Part shown: positions 32,090 to 46,100 of the stretch, piece by piece
Position numbering within the stretch: position 1 is the stretch's first letter
Layout: each line of letters begins with the position of its first letter
DNA from: Kappaphycus alvarezii
Lineage: Eukaryota; Rhodophyta; Florideophyceae; Gigartinales; Solieriaceae
Direction of reading: 5' to 3'
Assembly: GCA_002205965.3 (NCBI GenBank)
Contig: NADL03000665.1
Span: 1,178,001-1,242,000 of the forward strand
Length of the DNA: 64,000 bases
Position numbers and translations under genes: made by a program
Notes under the pieces: generated by a model
Databases searched by the model: none
What the model saw: only the letters and a program-made list of their open reading frames with translations
Told to the model about the DNA's origin: nothing

Positions 32090-32885
32090 ATTCGGTCGAC
32101 TTTGCGGGGCCGCTACAAATGAAGAACTCGACAAAGAATCATTTACTTTTCGCCGATTAGAAATATAACTGCTTTGATTATCTCAGTTTGTAAAGTAACC
32201 CAACCATCGGAAACTTTCATCAGGTTAGTAGTGAATGAAGTTAAACATTTTTTCCCCCATAAAGATGATTATATCCGACAATGCTGAATGCTTCAAAGCT
32301 GCTTCTGTTTCAGATTTTATGAAGGAGAACGTAATCAGCTGGACAATTGTGTTGGCGTAGAATCTAATGTCTAATGGTAGATATGAATGGGTAATTCGTA
32401 TTATAAAGGCCGCTGCGAAGAAGAAAGTCGTTGGAGAAGGAATTTTTTTGGGAGGAATACCTGTCCGGAGTACTCTATGGATACAGTCGACGCCTTTTTA
32501 TCTCCGGAAGTTCGACTTTTGAGCTCAAATACGGTGCAATACCACTTAAGGAACCTTCTGATACTGTTTCATCCATAACAAACGCTACGTAAGAGAATCG
32601 CAGACTTGAAATAATATTATCTTTAGCTTTACGGGCGGCGATGAAGAACATGCAGTTGCAAATGGCTCCTAGGGAAATCAACTGAGAGAAGGGGAAGTTA
32701 AATGTGTTGATTTAGTCCTTGTAGCCTACGGAGAAGGCGTGATGTTTACAGTGGAGTTCATGGTGCTCAAATGGGGCTATTATAGGCCTTTTTGTATCCG
32801 GAAAGTCATGCATCGCTGCTATGGGTTAGCTTCCCACTGGGGGCTTCATTCCTGCGGCACCATTCATGCGAGGATATTGATGCCC
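32090..32885 (+). pseudogene. Second gypsy integrase fragment
   Basis: Blocks match the integrase of the gypsy element at 12.8-16.9 kb. SVDFAGP at about 32092 has the first aspartate at 32098. IISDNAECFKAAS has the second at 32277. SNGR followed by a glutamate at 32385 is the third. All three acids survive, although stops and frame changes interrupt the reading. A C-terminal segment ends in IHARILMP near 32885, paralleling IHARRLVP at the end of the first element. No gag, protease or polymerase remains upstream. Confidence 0.75.
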
Positions 32886-33299
32886 TAAGGCTTGCGTCAG
32901 ACTGATATCAAGACTGACGGAAGCCAAATTTTTTGCATTACTGTTCACCATTTTATCTCATGGTTTAGTGATATTCTGTTTTTTGTTTGCTGAGTAATTA
33001 TAGACCATGCTTATCGTATACAATTTTAATTAACCTCTCTTTTTATGCTATTAAAGGCCAAGCAAATTATATTCATCTTATCCCCATTTTCGGGTTTAGT
33101 AAGATCCTGAACTATACATCGCCTCTGCAGAAAACGCATAACTGTACAACCAATATTTACGTCCGACTGCTTATATCTATGCTTTTTGGTTTTTTTTGCT
33201 ATCCTAGTAGTCCGACAAGGGATTTAAGGGTAGTAACAATCCGCTTTTCCTACGGCATAACTCATCAAGGATGGGCAGAGTACCGATAACTTTGTTTGA

Positions 33300-36200
33300 T
33301 CTGAATCGATGTGACATCGGCCCGAAGGAGGCGCTGTAATGATGAGAAAGAAGAGCGTTTTAGATGAAGCTTAGACGGATGGAACTCAAAGGAAGGGCAG
33401 AGGGAAGAAGAGAAGCTGAAGTACTATTCGTTAATCGAAGGGTCGAGTGCAGAACTGCACTAAGTATGGTTACAATATTGATGGAGAGCTTTTAAGTTGC
33501 AAATATACCACAGGAATATTTCTTATAGAATGCAAAGGACGCAATTTGGAGGCGACGAGATTTTAGGAGGTCTTGGTGGCATCGGAATAGTCGTGTTATT
33601 TGGCGACTTGCGTTTGGATTTCTGTTTTCTACAGTTATTAGCTATTGTAGTCTACGTAGTACATCTTGTAAATTTTCTTGCTGTTTTCTCGTTACACTGA
33701 GAATTTTGGAACGTTTCAGTCAATGGTTCTAGAAGCTTATACACAAAATGCAACGTTAACATTTAATCCCAGCCCTAAATTGGGGAGACACAGAAGGCGA
33801 AAACACAAAGTAACGGTCCCTCCCCCACTACTACGGTCAAATCCAACGCAACATTTCATACAAATAGTCTTAAAAGAGTTGTGTGAGATAGTTTACCCTC
33901 ACTCTGTCTCATTTTCAAGCCCTCCAAAATACCGAACTCACCTCCTGTCTCTAGAAATAGCCGTCCAACATGTCAATTCAACTCAATTGCCCACTTCTCC
34001 TTAAATAGAAATGATGTCAATCAACTGTCATGTTATCTCTCGCGCGCATAGAGTACCTCGTATTCTTATTCCATGGCACTTGCAGGTGCACGAACCATTA
34101 GACATCGAAGTTGTAAAGAGAGGACCATGCAAAAAGTGGACCCCTGAAAAAATGACAAGCCATTGCATACCTGTCCGGTCGGGAAATAAAATATCAGTGA
34201 TAAGTATATAGGAAACGGTTCAATTCAAGACGAACTTACGAAACGAAAAATTTGTCACACGCCCCCGGTCCATGTCATAGCGCAAACGAATTATGGAAAA
34301 TATATGGACAATAGAAACAACAAGCAATGCCAATAACACTTTACTGTACATATCGGAAGTCTGAGTGAGATTAGTAAAGTGAAACCTAGAACATACATGA
34401 TATAAAAGAATATCAAGGGGTGCCTGTTGCTGAGGCCAAAAAATGATAGAAAAGAATTGAAAGGTCGGGAAAAACAAAAAGACTCCGGGGGAAGCTTAGA
34501 ATACCAAAATAAACGCCAAAGCATTATCCCACACATAAAATAAAGCGAAGTATGCGCAGAATGTCCTGATCAGAGATCGTGAAAATTTATTAGGCGATCA
34601 AATGCGGGTAGACAAGCAAGTAAAATTAAAATTAAGAATCGTCATTCTTGGATAGGAATTTTTCGTCAATTTACTTGCATATTCGCTCTTGCAGATCTGA
34701 TAAATTTATAGGAATGGAAAGACGCTCTGGAAAAAGGCGATACGCGGAACATTCAATGAAATTTAATGTGAGTTTATTACCTTCATTTCATCATAGAGAA
34801 AGTATACTGATTCGTGTAGAGACATTTGGATGTGGCATTTTCTAATACTGTACACTCTACAATAAAATAGAATCTTGATCTAAACTAAAATATACTTACA
34901 GCCTGACGTAGCGAAAACTCACCTGCTCGAAATTTCTAAGTAGTTTGGCGAGAAGAAAATAAACAAAGCCGAGGTTTTATATATGTGAGGCTCTTGTTAC
35001 AGATTTACGATGCTGAAAAGCTCATGTAATTTGCCACTGACCTTTCCAGTATATCTCTGGAACGAATAAGTACAAAACCCAAGAATCTCTTTAAGGTATG
35101 AACCGCTAACATTAACAAGCTTTTTAGGAGGTATGTATGTACTTTCTTTAAGCTTGGCATGGATTGAAAGAAACTGCTCAAAACCAGATTGAATAAACAA
35201 CTTAGCATGCGTATGGACCTTTTTCCGCTGCCCCTGAAAGTAACAAAAAAAATTTCATACAAACAGTTCTGATATCATTACTTTCCTCGAACGAGTTGAA
35301 CCTCTATTTTTCCTCTCCAATTTTTGGAGACCTCTAATCAGTTCAACATAGTAGAGCATCTACAATCTTTCAAATACTAATCCGAGGCCGCATTATTATA
35401 GCGACGCGAGAAGGACAAGTAACTCCTTTAATGTACGATTTTAATTCAGAATATGCAGGTATTCATCCATTCTGGTTCGAGCTAGTAGATAATAATCCTG
35501 TATTCTATACGGAAAAAGACCAAATTCAGCATTCCCCAAGGACAGGGCAGCATAAATGAAACCGCCACTACGTTTTGCTTTTGAGATGAACCATAACTAT
35601 AAAATCTACCTGATTAACAAACAAATATTAGTCTCTTTGAAATTATTTGAAAGTCAAATTACGCATAAAAGTTCTTCATTCAGGAATTTGTGAGCACAAT
35701 TGCCTATGGCCATCGCATAAATTGTAAGAATTAAAAGAGAAGATCGCCAGATCAGAATTTATTTGGAGGCACCGCAATCGGTACTTAAGTGCTAATCAAA
35801 ACATACTTCGACCTCCAACAGTAGGCCCTAACTAACAAACACAGACTTTACATACTAATAATAACATCCTAGCCTAACATTTATTTGAGTAAACCAACTC
35901 AATACTCTATGCGAAAACCACGAACAATAATGTACCAACTCATCACGACGGACCGTAATCAGTTACGTACCTACAGACAACCACCTTGCATCAAAAACCC
36001 ACATGAAAGCACACATGTTCCCACAATCCAACGCCTGCATACAAATCACCAATGTAACTCGCTGTTCAATCTGTTCCGTTAGTGCTCTGTACCAAATGGA
36101 TTCCCTGCACACTGTGATAACTGCAGTAGATGAATACATCGGTATGGAAGTCTAGCTAACTACTATACAAGCACTTGTATGCACTAAAGTGCGTATGTAA

Positions 36201-39200
36201 ATTTGTACTAACCAGCCAAACTTCAGTTTCATGTATATGCGCTTTCGTAGAGGTATCTTCCAGAACGGCCCATGTCCTCCGGAAATTCTGGTTTCACTGA
36301 CAACAAAGACACTTTAGTCAACTTAAATGTTCTATATCGGATAGAGAACCTATGCGCTAGGTTTGAACAGTGATTTAGTCTTCTAAAATATAACAAATCA
36401 AATAAAATGTTCTCTAAATAATCTTTAAAATTATGTCCACATGCATCTTAGAATCGAAAGATACAAAAATTCTCTCAAGACTTGACAAAATTGCTTGTTC
36501 TGCCAACCCAGAAAGTAATCTTTTATCCCATACCATATATATTGGTTGCACACCACTGCTTCGATTATCTTTATATAAATTTCGCAAGGTGCAAGAGAGG
36601 CATTATCATTTACTATGTGATTGATTCTGGGCGGTAAATGCGAGGCTGTTCAATAAATGTGCTAATCTTGATATTTTGATAGAAGTGCTTGCACTTAAAA
36701 ATAATGATTCGTAAGAGTTTTAACCTGCGCTTTAATATAATATTTGTGCCAAGCAAACCCCTGCATGGCTTCACTTTTATTCTACTAAAACTCTATCGTT
36801 ATTATCTTGAATGATTCAACTTCCCCTTATAATAATTTAGACAATCTTGTTGTGATTTTCAAGAGGTTAGACATAGAAAAACTCATGGTCAAAGACATGT
36901 ATATTATATTGATACAAAAATTTTATTTTCTAACTCATGAGTATTATTCTGGACAGATATTAACATGCTGTACATATTTTCTGATCCATGTCTTCAATAT
37001 GCGTGCTTCCATATTGATATAACCTAGTCGTTGGTGTTTTTGAGTGAGACTTTCGTTCGTTAATTTCTTCTGATTGAGTTCTAATATTACTAATCGATTC
37101 TTCGATTTAATGATATGAAGTCATTTAGCTTTCCTATGGTTTCTTCTTCTTTTTACTCGACTGTAGGAATGCGTTTCCAGAGATGGAGGAAGCAATACAA
37201 GGTCTAGAGGTATGAGATTTTCATGATTGATGCACTTACACAGCAGCGCGTGTTATCATGAAGTTTCGCAATACGTAAATAAATACCTAAACTGCGGATA
37301 TATAAGTGTCTTACATTATCTAGGTGGACGTCTTAGAATTCACGAAGGAATGTTTTTTGAAATAATCCCTTTATTTGTTCAAGAAGAAAAGCTACACTTT
37401 GCATAGGACTACTCAGAACCAGTTAGAATTTATGGAATTAAGAATATCACTTCCACTATTCGTAGAATCCACAGGAACTGATGGAAACAAATACACCAAG
37501 AAATGAGTCAACTGGCATTTATGTTAAAATTACCCTTAAACCTGTACTATCACTTTCTCAGTCATTCTGACCTTCAATCGTTTAAAATTATGCTCCCAGA
37601 ACCATATTTGGACTAAAATATGATAAAATAATTAAAACAATATCCTATGAATAATACTTGACTGTAAGGCCATCGGGTATAAATCAAGTCGAAATATTAC
37701 GCTAGCCTGGAAAATTTTTGTTTTCAACAAAAAAACTAAATCTTAAAATGAAAGCGAAGGTATCCTATGACTTAATCCTCTCGGCGAAGTTCTCGTGCAA
37801 TAATTTCAAGAGCCGATCAAAATAGAAATTATCGGAAGGTATGTACTTTGTATCGGAAATAAGCCCCCCTTTCTCCTGAACGTTATGCAAAACATGAGCT
37901 CTAGTCAATAAATAAACCGCAAATGTTTGCAATGCGAAGGAGGAATTGAGGGAAGTTACTTTCTTGCGTTTTTTAAATTTTCCAATTAATAATATATTTG
38001 AGAGTAAAGGGGCGCATATTATCTGTAAAGGGGTTTCCCTGGCTTTGAAACTCTCATTTACACTCTACAGAAATATATATATAGTATGAAATGAAATAAA
38101 TTGAATCTTCAAGTGCAGTTAAGGAAATTTAACCTTTTTTGAGGGGTTTCAAGTTCAAATTAGAAAAATCGATTCCTTACATTTTTTTAAAAATCTACTT
38201 TTCCTCTATTTAGTGTTCAAGCAACTCAGTAGAGTTTAATAGATGCATCGATTAGATAGGGCATCATATATGTAGATATAACTAATTCAAATTCATTTTC
38301 TTGAAATTGATAAGTACTGGCCTAGCTGGTTTCGAAAAGTTGTAACATTGCGATATCAGGGATAGCACAGTACTGTTCTTATATGGGGACAAAAAGCTGT
38401 GGTACAGTGGACTATACAGTGACTGTAGCAGACAAAAGTGTTTCTGAGCCCGCAAGAATTTATTACAATAGTTGCCCTGTAGCTATATAATTACAGTTTA
38501 TTGCTGCTCCATAGTTTTTACTCCACACATTTACAGAAAAGGAGTATAACTTTAGTTACCGAAGGAATGAAATATGAGAAATTAAAAGTAACGTAGAACT
38601 TTACCAGGTGGGCAACAGCTACTTGGAATTCGAGTAACATAAGAATTATCAGGAAGTTCGTTTTGAATCAAAATACCTAAGTTAAATAGTATGGGTTAGA
38701 GTGGGAACAGACAGATATAATTTCTCCTTTATGCAAATGTGTTTAACCTAATTTCTCTATGAGAATAGATATAATAGATTGAGGACAGAAGTGTCAAAGA
38801 GCCTTGCGTTCTATAAATATTTCGGAACTTTTATACATGTAACGAGAAGTTCCAAAGGAGTTCATTTTTCATTATTCAAGTAAAATGATTTGAAATGAAG
38901 AGTAATTTGTACCTATAATTTGCAGTATTTGTCATGTTGTAGGTTAAATTATTCTATATTATTCAGAAGATGTATTGTATGATAAGTGTGGATTTGCTGA
39001 GAAGTAGGCTATTCTGTTCAAGGTGCACCTGAACACGACTTGGTTACTATACACAGGGAAGAAAGGAGTTCTTGTTGAAAGTATTTATTATTTTCTTTCC
39101 CTTATACTACAAATAGAAGTCTACTTAGATGATGGAGAGTTACTATGAAAGAAATAACGACCTTAATTGTTCTATTATCTCTTGGCACCATGTCTCAGTA

Positions 39201-42200
39201 GATGGCCATGTATCGGTAGGCTAATTTTATCCAAAAGACGAAAAATTTCCTTATTATTTTCAGTAATCGTAAATATCCGTGCCGTATTAAAAGTTCAATC
39301 ACAAGTAAATCATCCTTGTCACTACTGAAATCCTCTCTGAAATATCAGATCCTCTGTTTCCCTAGAATGAATTCATATACATTTACATGTTTTACATATA
39401 TTCAAACTAAAAAGTTAATTAAAACATTGTACAGATAAGGAACATTCCGAAAGTATCCGATAAACTTAAAGTAAAATTTAATGGAATCAAGTAAGCGTCT
39501 CTAATCAAGAACGAACTTTGAGATGCTTGTAGGTGTGAAATTTAAGCCACTAGTGTTTTCTGCGTCCATACTACTGAAGCAAACTTTTCGTATACTTATG
39601 TAGGGCAGATATATATGCAATGAATCAGAAGCATTAGAAACACTTCCTTTTAAATAATATATAATTAATAATTAAATTGATTTACAGCTATGATAGCAGC
39701 GTAGAAGAATTTTTTAAATATAAAAACATTTTTTGAATATATAATGCATGATGCACTGTAGTGAAGAATCTTTCAATCAACGTATTGTTACTGTTGCAGA
39801 GGAATTCATATTGAATTTATGTTTTTCTGTTAATGTCCCCGACATTTCGACAGAGAAGATTGAGGATCATAATTTTCTCGATTACAAAAAGTGAGTTATT
39901 TGACTACTAGAAAAATCAAAATTTAATACTAAAATGCACAGTAATGACGAGAAACTCCTGCAACTCTAATTTATACAGATAAAATTTTCAAAGTTCTTAA
40001 AAATAATATTTTAAATACAATTACCTGCTTGGAGAAGCTTTAAAATACCAATTTTCGTAATTGAATAAATATTCAAAAATTTCAAACTTGATTCGAATTT
40101 AAATATAGATGTTTTGAAGGATATTATTTTTCGGCATACGGCCCAACAGAAGCACAATGTACTATTTCTTGAGAGAAAAAGAGACCATTTTTCATGATTT
40201 GTAGTGGGGGATCAGTCAAAATTTTTGAATCCAATTTTGCTGAGCACTTGTATTTAAATCACACGGTCGGTATTTTAGTAGAGATTTGGAACAATAGAAA
40301 GTTTGTCACACTAAATTTTTAGGTAAAGAAAAACTTTTCGATACGAGCCTTCAAATTTCTCTATACGAACAGGAAGGGCGCAATACTACCCGAATGTGTT
40401 TCAAAAATTTTGAGGGAAAATTACGTGATAAAATATAGTGCAGTACAAAAATGTAAAAATGGTTCTCGTATCTGAGAAAGTTACCAGTCGAATATTATTT
40501 CCATTCAGCATAAATAATATTGTGAACCTTCACACCCGTTAATTGTAAATGAAGGAAAATATTTCGATACAGCCATATCAGAAATTACTCTGCAAAGAAA
40601 AAGGATTCAAAATCGAAACAGATATTTGTGGACTCGAAATATTAATTGAGGAGTAAAGTAACATGAAAAACAAGAAGAAAGATCTAAACATTATTTGGAC
40701 AGTATTATATGCAGAAATAAAATCTTCCCTTCAAGGAGATGCAGTAACATGAAACAATTTTTTAGAGAACAAACACAGCTGCTTATAGTTTTTTGATAAA
40801 AGAATTACAAATAATGGTGTCATAAAAAACAAGACATTAAAAACTCTCAGTAAAACTTACTGAGGAGCTTCAAAGAAAGAGCAATGTACGGTCTAAAAGA
40901 ACAAATGTGGCCAAAATATTCTATCAATATTATACGCATGTGAGATGTTTTTATGAAAAAAAAACTTCTTTTACGGTAGATAGAAAAATCAGGAAATTTA
41001 CAGTTGAAGTGACGAAGCATCTCTTGGACTTTTTTTCAAAAAAAGAATCGGAATATTCTATAAGTGATGTCATTTATCTAATTTCAGTTCTCTTAAACGA
41101 TGCACGTTGTTGGGCATGCTGCATTGTGCTTCACAGTACCGATATCGCCGTCGACGCTACTTTTGCCCACCCCTCCGTACGCCGCCAGGTTTCGCCAAGT
41201 ACGGTTGTTACGTTTTGAATAGAAAATTGTACCTTAGATACAGCTGAAAAGTTTTCATTGTAACTTATCAAGTGTGAAACTCATTTTTTAATCTTGCAGT
41301 ACTAAGTAAAAACTGTAATTAAGATATTTGTAATCCAAGTAATGTTTCCCGAATTAATCCTAATAACAAGACTTAGGTGAACGGAATTGTACTTTTCAGT
41401 ATTTCTGAGGAATTAAAATTTTACTCACTGATCTTAAAAGTATACCATATAGCTCTTTCCAGTTAAAAAAAGTTAAATATTTGAGTTTTGCAGGTATATT
41501 TGACTAAAATAGGATGAAAAATATGTGATTGAGAGATCGATGGAAAATTTGACACCACAAAGTCAAAAAGACCAACAGTAATATGAATAAATAATAATAA
41601 AAATAAACATAAGCTATAGTCTAAGAAGGCTATCACTAGAAAATGTTATCTTCGGAAAAAGCCTAAAGGGAATTTTACATAGCAAAAGAATTATCTCTCT
41701 AAAGTAAATACTTCTCTCCACAATGCAACTATCACCAAAACGTAAAATTTAATCATATAAAGTAGAAGGACACATCGGTGCATACTTTAAATCGAATGAT
41801 TTTTCTAAAACTTATGTGCACCAAATCAGATATTGTAAAAAGAGAATTCAAAAATAAGGCCCAATATTACATGCTGATCAAAAAATATGAACATAAGTAA
41901 ACTTATAGCAATCATATAACCAGGAATCACTACTTTCCGAAATTTAAAACTTTTTAGTAGTTTTAGGCAGAAACTTAAACTTCAACAAAGCTGCCTATTT
42001 GTTAGTTTTATTTCTAGGAAGAAGTAGCCTGGCAAAGAAAATATGACGGCCTCTCCAACAAAATAAATATATTGTTTTATTTTAAAAGTTAGAAACATCT
42101 TTAGAATTATAAAGAAGCCTTTTATAGTTATTGAGCTAGTATTAGTGCTTGAAAGAACATAGAGGGTAATTTATAGCGAATTAAGAAGACTTATGTACAT

Positions 42201-42788
42201 AGGATGGCGATCAGTGATATTTTGTCGAAGGTGTAATTGTTTTACTCAACGTAGCTTCAAAATGCGCGTAAATATTGACTCATACTTAAAAGAAGCGTCA
42301 CACAGAAGCGAAATCTTTTGGAAACGTTTCGAGTTATTGAGCTACTTTTAAAATATAAGAAATGGTAAATAGCCCTGTAAATTTCTTCTGGGGCTGAAAT
42401 AAAGAAAGAGAACATGTAGATTATGTCAAATTGCAGTACTTTACTTCCTTCGAGTAGAAAAAATCATCTAAGTTCTAATGTTATGTCTGCAATATATTTG
42501 ATTTATTTACTTCAATATTGAATTTCCTGATATTTTTAGATAGAGTACACGAATACAGATGATGCAATTACAGTCAGAATAAATGAATGCTGGAGAGATA
42601 GCTATAGGCGGTCCAGGAATTCTGATCAAATTGGGTATTTCGAAGCGACATTTTCAAACGGAAAATACTTCAGGGCAGTTCACAATTTATCAGCGCGTAA
42701 TAGGATAAAAAGTACATTATGATATGCATAGTTTTGGGCTTAAAGATAGCGCTAGAAATTTATTGGTATTGTTGGATACTTATTGATA
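33300..42788. other. Long A+T-rich stretch without genes
   Basis: About 9.5 kb with no frame above about 110 residues and no recognisable domain on either strand. A G+C-richer patch starting TGTGACATCGGCCCGAAGG near 33309 could be the start of an LTR of the neighbouring gypsy remnant, but no partner was found. The rest looks like very old eroded transposon sequence or simple A+T-rich spacer. Confidence 0.5.
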
Positions 42789-43194
42789 CAGTTATCTCTC
42801 GATAAATGACCGTCTGAAGTGCTATGGTGTTTCTTCCAATAAATGAGATTGGTTAATTATCAAGTACAGACGTGTCATATATTTAATTTCTCACTTACTG
42901 AAAAATTCGCCTGAAGTAGCTTGCATAGCAGCTGTACTACGTTACAGTCGCTACGACGAGTGTAAGTGACGAAAAAAGGAAATGAAAGTGACATCAGAGA
43001 CATCTTCTGACTTAAATTTAAAGGAGATTACAACTATTTTTCCGCTTTATGCTCTGAAATTTCCGAACGAAGAGACCAATTTTTGAAAATTGGTCCATTA
43101 TTACTTTTCAAACTGAAAATGGGGCCATTTATCGAGAGAATCCATTTGCTGAGAGGGGCCATTTACCGAACAGTCATTTATAAAGAGACAACTG
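42789..43194. mobile_element. Tc1/mariner-type MITE with terminal inverted repeats
   Basis: The left end CAGTTATCTCTCGATAAATG and the right end, read on the opposite strand CAGTTGTCTCTTTATAAATG, are near-perfect inverted repeats. Both are directly flanked by TA (42787-42788 and 43195-43196), the target duplication of Tc1/mariner and pogo elements. The 406-bp interior has no coding capacity and includes internal copies of a ggggccattta motif near the right end. This is a non-autonomous element moved by a transposase from elsewhere. Confidence 0.8.
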
Positions 43195-43196
43195 TA

Positions 43197-46100
43197 TCGA
43201 GGTAGTTAGAATAAGATGAATTTACTCTGCAAGGCTCACTGAAAATTAAAAAATATACAGCTTGAATGGTAGAAAATTTAGCCAATAATATGAAAAGAAC
43301 GATCTGAAATCTTTGACATATTTTTAATCTTTTAAAAAAATCTAAATCGAACTTTGATTCCTTTTATTTTCTTTTCCAGCCGCGCAATAGAACGGTTTTC
43401 GAAGGTTCGCGGCCTTCTTCTACAACTGCACTCGGTTTTGGCAGTAACTTCTAACGCTGGTTGTCTGCTGGCTGGTATTCTATCGACTTTCTGGTAGACT
43501 GTCGCTGGTGCTAGCATTCGACAGCAATAATTCGTACATTGCTTCTATCATCGGTACATATATTTAATATGAAATTAAGATTTGCAACGGAAAATGGGTT
43601 CTAGCCAATCCATACATCTCAATAAAGACAACATCCTTTCCACTCTTTTCCGGAAAAAATGAAGGAAACATCCCCCAGAGAAATCTAATGGTCGCATTGA
43701 AAAACAAGTTGGATTTGCACATTCCAAAGTTAAGAAATTCCCAAACTATCATTTATGAACAAATAATTCCACTCTATTCTCGATATAATTACCCTATTAT
43801 CAGTGATATGTCACTTCAAATTATGGAGAAAAACTTTATCATGTGGCTGCTTGAAGAAATGTTAGATTCCTTCAAAAATTAAGCTTAATAAAAAGAAAGA
43901 AAGGAAGGTTGCGTATGAACAAAATTGAGGCTAAATGTGAAAAAAAGTTTCCCGAAAATAATTCTCAAATCTTAAAAGACCCTACTTGAGAATCGGAATT
44001 CGAATAGATATGTAGGCCGAAAACATATAATAATATATTGAGAAACTTTGTAGCTCCAATTGAAACGTCCGATATTTGATGCAAAGTGTTAAGTAAATAC
44101 TGAAGAGCGCAATTACTGTTTACAAGAAAATAAAATTTCATTCGATCTAAATTTCATACAAAAAGCCCGAGCTGACCGCGGAAGACATGAAAATATGACG
44201 ATGTATCCAAGAAGAGCACCCAAAATACAAAATGGTAAAAGCATAGGCACATTTTTAATGATTGTACTTACTTATTACACTTCTATATCTCGAGGTTTGA
44301 CAATATATCGCCTCGAGTAAGAAAATTTAGGATAGTTATGACCTTTTTTATTTAAAATATTCAGGAGCCTATCTTTCAAACATAACGGGAGAAAAATTGA
44401 AGCCTCGGGACAAGATCAGACAGTTTTAGAGTCAAATAGAGACCTACTATTGATACCGCTAGAGTATTTAACTGATGTATTGCAGTATCATCCAGAAAAA
44501 TAAAAGTCAACAAGAGAGAATTCTAAGGGATATGTATTCTCTTTGGAAACCTCTGTACCGGTGAAATTTAAATGCAAAATTATTGCAAAATGTACTGTTC
44601 ATTTTCAGATTTAATGTTGTCAAAGTGTATAGTTCGTTAAACATTTTTTCTTGTATTACAGTTAAATTTGGAATAAAGTTTTAGAAAATATTAAAGCTGC
44701 GATGGCCACCTAGGCTGTATATTGAAATTTGCAGTACATATATGGTTTAATTGAGAAGTTTAATTAAGAAATTACTTGGCTGCGTCAAGTAAGACGGTCT
44801 CAATAAAAGCAACTGCAGCGAAAGTTCGTTTGCATAAATATTACTCTGTACAATTTTGAAATTTTCATGTGTATAATAAGATATTTCCCGTACCCTGGCT
44901 AAAGGGAAAATTATAAATTAGTTAGGTCAATCGCGAGCAAAATATTCAATAAAATTTACTAATAACTCTCAATTTGCTTCAGCACATACTTATATAAGGC
45001 AAAAAGGCTTTATTTTATATAAAGTACACAACTAATTCAAAAATTCCATACAAAAATGTTCAGCATGTAGTATTTTTTAGAATTTAATTGAAGGAGCTGG
45101 TTCCGGGAATGTTTCAATAGCTTTAATGTCAATATTTTTCTATTGGAGGGTGATTTGATTGTAAGCTGGCATGACCATGGATAGTAGAGCATATCAAAGT
45201 TATCAAAGTAATAAATAAGGATTACCTTTTTTTGTATCGACGAATAAGACCCAGATTTACTTTCATAAACACGAGAAGTAAGTTAAATTTATCTTAATTT
45301 TCTAGTATGGTTTTCGACAAAAGTCACATCTGGATATAACTCCCCATTTTCCTTATTCCTCATTTTCAGAGTAGGCCAGAATCTCCAGCAAAAATGGGAG
45401 ATAGAGCATCTTGTTAGTGTTCAATGCAAAAATTAAGGTTTAAGGAAGAATATCGGACTCATTTGTATAGTTTCTGGGTTTTCGTTATCCTTTTCTGAGA
45501 TTCGATACCATAACATGCTATTTAAAATGAGAAAAACCTTGATTGGTTTAATAGGAATAATATCTGTAGCATTTCTCAAATTACTTTTCTCCGATTATAG
45601 ATTAACTGGAGGTAGTGACGGTAATTTGAACACCTATAGGGCGAGTTATTTTCCCAAGGGAGCTGTAATTATGACTGCAGCTTGTTTTTTGTTGTGGCCA
45701 ATAAGTGAGGGTATCGACACATACCGTAGAAACTGCAGGTAAATGAATTCAGAGCTTCAAATATTTCGCGCTTGTATTTTATTAGCTAGTGCAAATATGT
45801 ATGCTTCCTTAACACATTACATCAAATCAAAGTATTTTAATATTGGCACAACAGACTTGAAAACTACTTTCTTCATTGCTGCTATGTTCCATGAAGTAAA
45901 AAGAGGTTCAACGGAAACTAGGTATTTTTATCCAAAGCCAGAATGGTTACGCATATAGTGCAGTTTTCCTACGAAATTAAGTATCGCCTTTAGTTAGAAA
46001 GAAAGAACAAATTTCTCCAATTCTTGAGTTGTTGAAATTTAAATACTTGATAATACTTGAATAGTCGATAAGTATTATACGGAAGTCATTCAGAAGTATT

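Noticed and set aside
38380-38425. Another mariner-like end (cagtggac and cagtgac motifs)
   Set aside because: No inverted partner with a TA duplication was found nearby.
40907-41218. 103-residue frame in the A+T-rich half
   Set aside because: Composition follows local base content and no conserved motif is visible; probably chance.
45515-45958. Two adjacent small frames resembling a membrane protein gene
   Set aside because: Apparent hydrophobic segments are expected from A/T-rich codons; no start context, family or conserved pattern.
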